The notes under the pieces are model-generated. The model saw only the letters and a list, made by a program, of their open reading frames with translations, did no database searches and was not told the DNA's origin. DNA of 64,000 nucleotides from Polaromonas sp. (GTDB lineage: Bacteria; Pseudomonadota; Gammaproteobacteria; Burkholderiales; Burkholderiaceae_C), in NCBI GenBank assembly GCA_013297865.1, contig JAAFIP010000003.1, positions 175,791 to 239,790 of the forward strand, given 5' to 3'. Position numbers and translations under genes: made by a program. Shown here one piece after another: positions 26,332 through 34,422 of this stretch; within the stretch, counting starts at the first letter, position 1; each line of letters begins with the position of its first letter.

Positions 26332-29300
26332 GTGGATTACCCCAAACTCAGCCCTGGCAAACGCTACACCTTGCCGCGCCCCATCAGCTCTGCTGACTCC
26401 CTGCTATTGGCCGAATTTGCCACGCGCGAGAAAGCGGCAGGCCGCATCACCGCCATCGTCACTGCGGATGCGGCCGACGCGCAGCGCATCCTGGACGAGA
26501 TCGCTTTTTTTGCCCCTGATCTGCAGACCGTGATGTTCCCCGACTGGGAAACCCTGCCGTACGACACCTTTTCTCCCCATCAGGACCTGATCAGCGAGCG
26601 CTTGGCCACGCTGTGGCGCATCTCGCAGCGCGACCCCAAGGACGCAGCAGATGTGGTGCTGCTGCCTGCTACGACAGCGCTGTACCGCCTGGCGCCGCCA
26701 GCCTTTCTGGCGGGCACCACCTTCCACTTCAAGATCAAGCAAAAGCTCGATGAGACCCGGCTCAAGGCGCAGCTCACCCTGGCGGGCTACAACCATGTGA
26801 CGCAGGTCGTCAGCCCCGGCGAATATGCCGTGCGCGGTGGACTGATTGACCTGTTCCCCATGGGCAGCGCGGTGCCCTACCGTGTGGACTTGTTTGACGA
26901 TGAGGTGGACTCCATCCGCACCTTTGACCCCGACAGCCAGCGCAGCCTGTACCCAGTGCCGGAGGTGCGCCTGCTGCCAGGGCGCGAGTTTCCGATGGAT
27001 GATGCTGCGCGCTCCAAATTTCGCAAGCGCTGGCGCGAACTGCTGGAGGGCGACCCTACCAAGAGCCGCATCTACAAAGACATGGGCAATGGCGTTGCCA
27101 CAGCGGGCATTGAATACTATCTGCCGCTGTTTTTTGACGACACGGCCACCGTGTTCGATTACCTGGGCCATGGCGCTGGCGGCGAAGACGCGCAGGCCAC
27201 CATCGTGTTGCATGGCGAGCTGGAGCCTGCCTTTGCGCATTTTTGGCAAGACACCAAAGAGCGCTACCGCCTGGTGCAGGGCGACCCTGACCGCCCGGTG
27301 CTGCCGCCCGAGGCGCTGTTTCTCACCAGCGAGCAGTTCTACAGCATCTCCAACGGCTTTTGCCAGCTGGCCATCCGCAACACCGCGCAGGAAGCTACTG
27401 AATTCATAGCACAGCCCTTGCCTGCCCTGGCAGCCCAGCGCGGCATGGAAGAGCCGCTGTCGCTGCTCAAATCGCATCTGGTGGGCACTACCCACCGTGT
27501 ACTGATCCTGGCGGAAAGCGACGGACGGCGCGAAAGCCTGCTCGATTTTCTGCGCGCCAGCCATGTTAGTCCACCGGTGTTTGACTCGCTGGCCGAGTTT
27601 CAGGCCAGCGACGAGAAGTTGGGCATTGCCACTGCAGCGCTCAACGCGGGCTTTAGCTGGACGCAGGGCGGCATTGATCTGGTGACCGAAACCGAGCTGT
27701 TCGCCACCACCGGCGGCAGCGCACGCAGACGGCGCAAGCAAGAGCAGGTCAGCGATGTTGAGTCGCTGATCAAGGACCTCAGCGAGCTCAATGTCGGTGA
27801 CCCAGTGGTACACAGCCAGCACGGCATTGGCCGCTACCGTGGGCTGATGAATATGGACGTGGGGCAAAAAATGCCTGACGGCACGCCCGCGCTGCAGGAA
27901 TTTTTGCTGCTCGAATACGCAGGTGATGCCAAGCTGTATGTGCCTGTAAGCCAGCTGCACCTGATCAGCCGCTACACCGGGGTGTCTGCAGAGGAAGCGC
28001 CGCTGCACCGCCTGGGCTCGGGCCAGTGGGAAAAAGCCAAGCGCAAAGCCGCCGAGCAGGTGCGCGACAGCGCTGCCGAGCTGCTCAATATCTACGCACG
28101 CCGCGCTGCCCGCCAGGGCCATGCCTTCAAGTTTTCGCCGCAGGACTACGAGACCTTTGCCAATGACTTTGGCTTTGAAGAAACCGCCGACCAGCGCGCC
28201 GCCATCCACGCCGTCATGCAGGACATGATCTCGCCGCGCCCGATGGACCGATTGGTGTGTGGTGATGTGGGCTTTGGTAAAACCGAAGTCGCTCTGCGTG
28301 CTGCCTTCATGGCAGTGACGGGTGGCAAGCAGGTGGCCATTCTTGCGCCCACCACGCTGCTGGCCGAGCAGCACTACGACACTCTGACTGACCGTTTCAG
28401 CAAATGGCCCGTGAAGATCATGGAGATGAGCCGCTTTCGCAGCGCCAAAGAGATTGCTGCAGCCATCAAGGGCCTGCAGGACGGCAGCGTGGACATCGTC
28501 GTGGGTACGCACAAATTACTGAGCCCTTCCGTCAAATACAAAGACCTGGGCCTGCTGATCGTGGACGAAGAACACCGCTTTGGGGTGCGCCACAAAGAAA
28601 TGATGAAGGCCATGCGCGCTGAGGTCGATGTGCTCACGCTGACGGCCACACCGATTCCGCGCACCATGGGCATGGCACTGGAAGGCCTGCGCGACCTGAG
28701 CGTGATTGCCACTGCGCCGCAGCGCCGCCTGGCCATCAAGACCTTTGTGCGCACCGAAGGCACCGGCGTGATCCGCGAGGCCGTGCTGCGTGAGCTCAAG
28801 CGCGGCGGCCAGGTGTACTTTCTGCACAACGAGGTGGAGACGATTGAAAACCGCCGCGCCCGCCTGGAAGAGATCCTGCCCGAGGCACGCATTGCGGTAG
28901 CCCACGGCCAGATGCCTGAGCGCCAGCTCGAAAAAGTGATGAAAGACTTCATTGCCCAGCGCTACAACCTGCTGCTGTGCTCCACCATTATCGAAACCGG
29001 CATCGACGTGCCCACGGCCAACACCATCGTCATGAGCCGTGCCGATAAATTTGGTCTGGCCCAGCTACACCAGCTGCGCGGCCGCGTGGGCCGCAGCCAC
29101 CACCAGGCCTATGCCTACCTGATGGTGCCCGACGTTGAAGGCCTGACCAAGCAGGCCGCGCAGCGCATGGAAGCCATTCAGCAGATGGAGGAACTGGGCA
29201 GCGGTTTTTATCTGGCCATGCACGACCTGGAGATTCGCGGCGCAGGCGAGGTGCTGGGCGAAAACCAAAGCGGCAACATGCTGGAAGTGGGCTTTCAGCT

Positions 29301-29835
29301 GTACAACGAAATGCTGGCCGAGGCTGTGCGCAGCCTCAAAGCGGGCAAAGAGCCTGATCTGCTGTCACCACTGCATGTGACCACCGAAATCAACCTGCAC
29401 GCCCCTGCCCTGCTACCCAGTGACTACTGCGGCGATGTGCACCTGCGATTAAGCTTCTACAAAAAGCTGGCCACCGCCAAGACGACCGACAAGATAGACC
29501 AACTGCTCGAAGAAATTGTGGACCGCTTTGGCAAGCTGCCACCACAGGCGCAAACGCTGATTGATGTGCACCGGCTGCGCGTGATTGCCAGGCCTTATGG
29601 CGTGGTCAAGGTAGACGCCGCGCCGGGCATGATCACCATCAACTTCCAGAAAGACCCGCCAATTGACAGCATGGCCATCATCCAGCTGATCCAGAAAAAC
29701 AAGCACATCAAACTGGCTGGCAATGACAAACTGCGTATCGAACGCGAGCTGCCCTCAGCCACAGCGCGCGCGCAGATGGTGCGCGATGTGCTCAAGAGCC
29801 TGGGCGCGCCGACCACGGCAGTGGCAACCGCATGA
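26332..29835 (+). CDS. mfd: Transcription-repair coupling factor
   Basis: Mfd removes RNA polymerase stalled at lesions and recruits UvrA. The protein of 1167 residues starts at a GTG (VDYPKLSPGKRYTLPRP, family-like). It shows a UvrB-homology module (about 10-300), the RNA polymerase interaction domain (GDPVVHSQHGIGRYRGL), and a RecG-like translocase. The translocase has Walker A in GDVGFGKTEVALRAAF, a DEEHRFG box, TATPIPRTMGMAL, and motif VI in QLRGRVGRSHHQAYAYL. A C-terminal TRCF domain follows. A 17-bp stretch near 27394 resembles one end of the 48-bp repeat. Convergent with the small lipoprotein gene, 7 bp apart. Confidence 0.98.
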   Translation: MDYPKLSPGKRYTLPRPISSADSLLLAEFATREKAAGRITAIVTADAADAQRILDEIAFFAPDLQTVMFPDWETLPYDTFSPHQDLISERLATLWRISQRDPKDAADVVLLPATTALYRLAPPAFLAGTTFHFKIKQKLDETRLKAQLTLAGYNHVTQVVSPGEYAVRGGLIDLFPMGSAVPYRVDLFDDEVDSIRTFDPDSQRSLYPVPEVRLLPGREFPMDDAARSKFRKRWRELLEGDPTKSRIYKDMGNGVATAGIEYYLPLFFDDTATVFDYLGHGAGGEDAQATIVLHGELEPAFAHFWQDTKERYRLVQGDPDRPVLPPEALFLTSEQFYSISNGFCQLAIRNTAQEATEFIAQPLPALAAQRGMEEPLSLLKSHLVGTTHRVLILAESDGRRESLLDFLRASHVSPPVFDSLAEFQASDEKLGIATAALNAGFSWTQGGIDLVTETELFATTGGSARRRRKQEQVSDVESLIKDLSELNVGDPVVHSQHGIGRYRGLMNMDVGQKMPDGTPALQEFLLLEYAGDAKLYVPVSQLHLISRYTGVSAEEAPLHRLGSGQWEKAKRKAAEQVRDSAAELLNIYARRAARQGHAFKFSPQDYETFANDFGFEETADQRAAIHAVMQDMISPRPMDRLVCGDVGFGKTEVALRAAFMAVTGGKQVAILAPTTLLAEQHYDTLTDRFSKWPVKIMEMSRFRSAKEIAAAIKGLQDGSVDIVVGTHKLLSPSVKYKDLGLLIVDEEHRFGVRHKEMMKAMRAEVDVLTLTATPIPRTMGMALEGLRDLSVIATAPQRRLAIKTFVRTEGTGVIREAVLRELKRGGQVYFLHNEVETIENRRARLEEILPEARIAVAHGQMPERQLEKVMKDFIAQRYNLLLCSTIIETGIDVPTANTIVMSRADKFGLAQLHQLRGRVGRSHHQAYAYLMVPDVEGLTKQAAQRMEAIQQMEELGSGFYLAMHDLEIRGAGEVLGENQSGNMLEVGFQLYNEMLAEAVRSLKAGKEPDLLSPLHVTTEINLHAPALLPSDYCGDVHLRLSFYKKLATAKTTDKIDQLLEEIVDRFGKLPPQAQTLIDVHRLRVIARPYGVVKVDAAPGMITINFQKDPPIDSMAIIQLIQKNKHIKLAGNDKLRIERELPSATARAQMVRDVLKSLGAPTTAVATA

Positions 29836-29842
29836 GTTGCTG

Positions 29843-30328
29843 TCAGTTCGTCAAGACGATATTGATCTGCGCTTCCTGGCTGGGATCAGACAGCGAGGTA
29901 GCAATCACGGACAGCACCACACCCTGCGAGGGCAGCGGACCGGAGCGGTTGGTGTTGGCAGCGTAACGTGCATTGGTAATCAGTGTGGGCAGGACGTTGG
30001 CATTGGTATAGGAGATCACGCTGCCTACAGGCGCGCTGACCACGGCGCCATTGACAGCCACTGTCCAGGCCACAGGGCCAGAACTGGCCAGCTCGAAATT
30101 GCTGCCTGCCACGAGATAAACATCCTGCTCCTGTGATGGAAAAAGATTCACACCCGATACACGCTGCCCATTGGCAAACATGATGAGATCAAAGGTGGCC
30201 ACGGGCGTGGCTACAGCGACTGGCACCACGACCTCTGCATCCACGGTAGCGCTACCACCGCCACAGCCACCCAGCACAGCTGCAGTGGCAAGCAATGCAG
30301 CGCTGAAAATTCTGGTGATGAATCGCAT
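29843..30328 (-). CDS. Small putative lipoprotein
   Basis: The start at 30328 (MRFITRIFSAALLATAAVLGGC) gives a clear lipoprotein signal with lipobox LGGC and a Gly/Ser tether. A longer open frame upstream has no signal character. The body of about 140 residues is beta-rich by appearance (VATFDLIMFANGQRVSGV, VAWTVAVNGAVVSAPVGSV). It resembles an Ig-like or Big-type domain, but I do not recognise the family. Divergent to serB with 167 bp between starts. Confidence 0.72.
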   Translation of the reverse strand: MRFITRIFSAALLATAAVLGGCGGGSATVDAEVVVPVAVATPVATFDLIMFANGQRVSGVNLFPSQEQDVYLVAGSNFELASSGPVAWTVAVNGAVVSAPVGSVISYTNANVLPTLITNARYAANTNRSGPLPSQGVVLSVIATSLSDPSQEAQINIVLTN

Positions 30329-30495
30329 AGGTGTGCGCTCCCGTAAAATACCATCACGCCAGAGATCACAATGATCTATGCGGGGTATGCAGTTACAACG
30401 CCCTGGCATGCCACAGGGTTGACGCACCAGCAGGCACGATATCGTGCATTGCAACTGTTTACCTTGTATTTACGGTTCTTCACATTCAGTTTGTC

Positions 30496-31233
30496 ATGAC
30501 CCTGCCCCTTCAGCCCATGCCGCCATCACACGAAATTTCTCCAGGTCTTGTCATTCAGGGCTTCACATCTCCTTTGAAACTCAGCCAGTTCAAGCTGGCC
30601 GCGTTTGATATGGACTCCACCTTGATCACCATCGAATGTGTGGACGAGATTGCCGATGCTGCAGGCCGCAAAGCCGAGGTAGCCGCCATCACTGAAGCAG
30701 CGATGCGCGGCGAAATCACCGACTACAAAGACTCGTTGCGCCGCCGCGTGGCGCTGTTGCGTGGCGTGCCCGTCAGCGCGATGGAAGAGGTCTACACCCA
30801 GCGCCTGCAACTCAGCCCCGGCGCGCAGCAGCTCACACAAGCCTTCAAGGCGGCAGGCATGAAGCTGCTGCTGGTCTCCGGAGGGTTTACCTTTTTCACT
30901 GACCGCATTCGCGACAGACTGCAAATCGACTGGGCGCGCTCCAACGTGCTCGAAGTGGCCGATGGCAAGCTCACGGGTCGCATGGTCGACCAGCCTTGGG
31001 GCGACATCTGTGATGGCGAACAAAAGCGCCTGACCCTGCTGGAAAAATGCGCTGAGCTGGGTATTGATGCACAGCAGGCCATCGCTGTAGGCGACGGTGC
31101 CAACGACCTGCCCATGATGGGCGCTGCTGGCCTGTCAGTGGCTTTTCACGCCAAACCCAAGGTGCGTGAGCAGGCGATGGTGGCGATCAACAGCGGCGGC
31201 CTTGACCGCGTGCTGGAGATTTTTCAAGCCTAG
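30496..31233 (+). CDS. serB: Phosphoserine phosphatase
   Basis: SerB hydrolyses phosphoserine, the last step of serine synthesis. The start at 30496 (MTLPLQPMPPS) gives 245 residues, a short SerB without the N-terminal ACT-like region found in E. coli. The HAD motifs are present: nucleophile in FDMDSTLI followed by ECVDEIAD, motif II in LLVSGGFTFF, and motif III/IV in AVGDGANDLPMMGAAGLSVA. Monocistronic; convergent with the RND operon across a 48-bp repeat copy. Confidence 0.96.
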   Translation: MTLPLQPMPPSHEISPGLVIQGFTSPLKLSQFKLAAFDMDSTLITIECVDEIADAAGRKAEVAAITEAAMRGEITDYKDSLRRRVALLRGVPVSAMEEVYTQRLQLSPGAQQLTQAFKAAGMKLLLVSGGFTFFTDRIRDRLQIDWARSNVLEVADGKLTGRMVDQPWGDICDGEQKRLTLLEKCAELGIDAQQAIAVGDGANDLPMMGAAGLSVAFHAKPKVREQAMVAINSGGLDRVLEIFQA

Positions 31234-31243
31234 ATTTATAGTG

Positions 31244-31260
31244 AAAAAGGCTTCCAAGCC
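31244..31260 (-). terminator. Terminator of the RND efflux operon, formed by repeat end
   Basis: On the minus strand GGCTTGGAAGCC forms a perfect 5-bp-stem hairpin followed by TTTTT. The hairpin is the tail of the 48-bp repeat copy lying here, 42 bp beyond the RND stop. Confidence 0.55.
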
Positions 31261-31297
31261 AATAGAATATCGCGGGAGCAGCTATTTAATTGATAGC
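31249..31297 (-). repeat. 48-bp dispersed repeat between serB and RND genes
   Basis: Reverse-orientation copy containing CCAATAGAATATCGCGGGAG, followed by GCTATTTAATTGATAGC. Carries TAG at the position that is CAG in complete coding copies of this orientation. Confidence 0.9.
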
Positions 31298-31302
31298 GTA
31301 TT

Positions 31303-34300
31303 TTATTTCACCAAAACTTCGCCGTGCACCACAGCAGGCGGCTCTTGCGACGCAATAGGGGTTTTGATCGCACCCGGTGCGCTCTTGCGGGCGAACAGGG
31401 TGTACATCGTGGGCACCACAAAAATGGTCAGCAGCGTGCCCAGTGACATGCCGCCCACAATCACCCAGCCAATCTGCTGACGGCTCTCTGCACCTGCACC
31501 CGTGGCGATGGCCAGTGGCACAGCCCCCAGCACCATGGCACCGGTCGTCATCAAGATCGGGCGCAGGCGCTGCGCTGCCGACTGCTGGATGGCCTGCCAC
31601 ATCTCCATGCCCTGCTCGCGCAGCTGGTTGGCAAATTCGACAATCAAAATGCCGTGCTTGGTGATCAAGCCCACCAGGGTAATCAGCCCGATCTGGCTGA
31701 ATACATTGAGTGTGCCGCCGCTTAACTGCAGCGCCCCCAGCGCGCCCACCATGGACAGCGGCACGCTGAGCATGATGATGAAGGGGTCGATAAAGCTCTC
31801 AAACTGCGCTGCCAGCACCAGATAGATGAACAGCAGCGCCAGTACCAGCACCACCGCCAGTGAAGACGATGAATTGCGGAACTCGCGGCTTTGGCCTGCC
31901 AGGTCGGTGGCATAGCCTGGGCGCAGCACCTTTTTGGCAGTTGCGTCCATGAAGGTCAGTGCTTCGCCCAGCGCGTAGTCAGGCGACAGCGAGGCGTTGA
32001 TGGTGGCGGAGCGGCGTTGGCCAAAGTGGTTCAGATCGCGCGGCACCACCACCTCCCGCAGCTTGACCAAAGCAGACAGCGGGATCACTGTATCATTGCG
32101 GCCACGCACAAAAATGCGTTCGATATCGTCAGGCGTATCGCGCTCGGACGCATTGGTCTGCACGATCACGTCATACTGCTCGCCTTCGCGTTTGTAGCGC
32201 GTCACATTGCGTCCGCCCAGCATGGTTTCCACGGCGCGGGCCACAGCCTCCACGCTCACGCCCAGGTCAGCGGCCTTCTCGCGGTCCACTTCCATTTTGA
32301 TCTCAGGCTTGTTCAGGCGCAGATCGGTATCGGGCTGCACAAAGCCGGGGTTTTTGGCCATCTCGTCCTGCATCGCGCGCACCATCTGGCTCAGGTTCTG
32401 GTAGCTGTCCGAGGTCACAATCACAAAGCTCACTGGACGCGAGTTAAAGCCCTGCCCCAGCGATGGCGGTGTGTTGGGAAACGCTGTGACGCCCGGCAAC
32501 CCGGCGATGCGCCCGGTCATCTCGCGGGCCATGTCGGTGGTTTTTCGGGTACGCTCTTCCCAGGGTATGGCGCGGAAAAAAACTATTCCTTGGGCCACGG
32601 TCGGGTTGCCTGCCACAGTGAAAATGCGGTCAAACTCCTTGTAGCCCTGACCTACGCGCTCGATAGACTGGGCATAACGCGTGGTGTAGTCCAGCGTGGC
32701 ACCGTCAGGGCCATTGATGTTGTTGATGATCACGCCCCGGTCTTCCAGCGGTGCCAGCTCCTGCTTCATGCCGCGGTACAGCAGCACGCTGGCCACGCCC
32801 GAGCCGAGCATCACCAACACCACCAGCCAGCGCACCTTGAGTGTCCAGCCCAGCAGCTTGGCATAGCCGCGCGTGAGCGCCTGCAAACCACGCTCAATCC
32901 AGCGGTCAAAGAACCAGGGATTGGGGTTGTGCCTGAGCAGCTTGGAACACATCATGGGCGAGAGCGTGAGCGCCACAAAGCCCGACACCACCACCGAGCC
33001 CGCCAAGGCGAGCGCAAATTCGGTAAACAGCCGCCCTGTGCGTCCTGGTGTGAAAGCCAGCGGTGCGTACACTGCCGCAAGGGTTAGGGTCATCGCCACC
33101 ACGGCAAAACCAATTTCCTTGGAGCCAATGATGGCTGCTTCCAGTGGTTTTTTGCCTTCTTCGATGTGGCGGTAGATGTTCTCCAGCACCACAATGGCAT
33201 CGTCCACCACCAGGCCAATGGCCAGCACCAAGGCCAGCAGCGTCAGGGTGTTGATGGTGAAGCCAAACAGTGCCATCAGGGCGAAGGTGCCAATCAGCGA
33301 CACGGGAATGGTGATGAGTGGAATGATCGATGCACGCAAGGTGCGCAGGAACACAAAAATCACCAGCGCCACCAGCACCACGGCCTCGGCAATCGTGGTG
33401 TACACCGCCTTGATCGAGCGGTCGATGAACACGGAGTTGTCGTTGGCAATGTCGATGTCCACGCCTTGCGGCAGGTTTTCCTTGATCCGCGGGATCATGG
33501 CGCGCACACCTGCAGACAGCTCCAGCGGATTGGCCGTGGCATTGCGGATCACACCCAGGGTGATGGCGTCCTTGCCGTTCAGCCGGGTAGAAGTGCGCTC
33601 GGCTGCAGGGCCCTGGCGCACCTGGGCCACATCGCCAATGCGTACGGGCTGACCATTGACGGTGCGGATCACCACCTGTGCAAATTCTGCGGGGCGCTGC
33701 AAATCAGTGGCCGTCGTCACGTTGAACTCGCGCTGCTTGCTTTCAATGCGACCAGCGGGCACTTCCACATTGGATCGGCGCAGCGCGTCTTCGATATCCT
33801 GGGTGGTCAGGCGGTAGGAGGCCAGCTTGTCCGGGTCAATCCAGATGCGCATCGAATAGCGCCGCTCACCAAAGATGCGCACATCAGCGGCGCCGGGCGC
33901 GGTCTGTAGCATGGGCTTGGCAATGCGGTTGGCCAGGTCGGACAGCTGCAGCACATTGAGCGTGTCCGAGCTGAAAGCCAGCCAGATCACAGGTTGGGCA
34001 TCGGCTTCCACCTTGGCCACCACCGGCTCGTCAATATCGGTTGGCAGGCGCTGGCGCACACGGCTGACCTTGTCGCGCACATCGGCTGCGGCGCTATCAG
34101 CATCGCGCGAGAGCACAAAGCGCACCGTGATCTGGCTTTGCTCCTGGCGGCTGACCGAGGTGATCACGTCCACCCCTTCGATACCGGCCAGCGAATCTTC
34201 CAGCACCTTGGTGACCTGCGCTTCCACCACTTCGCTGGATGCGCCGCGGTAGCGCGTTTCTACCGTGACGTTGGGCTCGTCGATTTTGGGATACTCGCGC

Positions 34301-34401
34301 ACCGCCAGCTTGTTGAACGACACATAACCCAACAGCAAAATCAACAGCGACAGCACCGTGGCGAACACCGGGCGACGGATGGATATCTCTGGCAGTTGCA
34401 T
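31303..34401 (-). CDS. RND efflux pump, inner-membrane transporter (HAE1-type)
   Basis: The 1032-residue AcrB/MexB-like proton-drug antiporter opens with the canonical ISIRRPVFATVLSLLILLLG-type segment and has twelve expected transmembrane helices in two halves. The proton-relay aspartates sit in GLVVDDAIVVLENIYRHI. The second half has an FTPGRTGRLFTEFALALAG-type helix and a conserved GLITKHGILIVEFANQLR with the essential Lys. The periplasmic headpiece is complete. It forms an operon with the membrane-fusion protein gene 21 bp upstream; no outer-membrane channel gene or TetR repressor lies nearby. Substrate is unknown. Confidence 0.94.
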   Translation of the reverse strand: MQLPEISIRRPVFATVLSLLILLLGYVSFNKLAVREYPKIDEPNVTVETRYRGASSEVVEAQVTKVLEDSLAGIEGVDVITSVSRQEQSQITVRFVLSRDADSAAADVRDKVSRVRQRLPTDIDEPVVAKVEADAQPVIWLAFSSDTLNVLQLSDLANRIAKPMLQTAPGAADVRIFGERRYSMRIWIDPDKLASYRLTTQDIEDALRRSNVEVPAGRIESKQREFNVTTATDLQRPAEFAQVVIRTVNGQPVRIGDVAQVRQGPAAERTSTRLNGKDAITLGVIRNATANPLELSAGVRAMIPRIKENLPQGVDIDIANDNSVFIDRSIKAVYTTIAEAVVLVALVIFVFLRTLRASIIPLITIPVSLIGTFALMALFGFTINTLTLLALVLAIGLVVDDAIVVLENIYRHIEEGKKPLEAAIIGSKEIGFAVVAMTLTLAAVYAPLAFTPGRTGRLFTEFALALAGSVVVSGFVALTLSPMMCSKLLRHNPNPWFFDRWIERGLQALTRGYAKLLGWTLKVRWLVVLVMLGSGVASVLLYRGMKQELAPLEDRGVIINNINGPDGATLDYTTRYAQSIERVGQGYKEFDRIFTVAGNPTVAQGIVFFRAIPWEERTRKTTDMAREMTGRIAGLPGVTAFPNTPPSLGQGFNSRPVSFVIVTSDSYQNLSQMVRAMQDEMAKNPGFVQPDTDLRLNKPEIKMEVDREKAADLGVSVEAVARAVETMLGGRNVTRYKREGEQYDVIVQTNASERDTPDDIERIFVRGRNDTVIPLSALVKLREVVVPRDLNHFGQRRSATINASLSPDYALGEALTFMDATAKKVLRPGYATDLAGQSREFRNSSSSLAVVLVLALLFIYLVLAAQFESFIDPFIIMLSVPLSMVGALGALQLSGGTLNVFSQIGLITLVGLITKHGILIVEFANQLREQGMEMWQAIQQSAAQRLRPILMTTGAMVLGAVPLAIATGAGAESRQQIGWVIVGGMSLGTLLTIFVVPTMYTLFARKSAPGAIKTPIASQEPPAVVHGEVLVK

Positions 34402-34422
34402 GGTGTGCTCCTACGGGTTGGG

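Noticed and set aside
26404..28512. 702-codon minus-strand open frame opposite mfd
   Set aside because: Antisense shadow of the helicase gene; no recognisable domain, no ribosome binding site.
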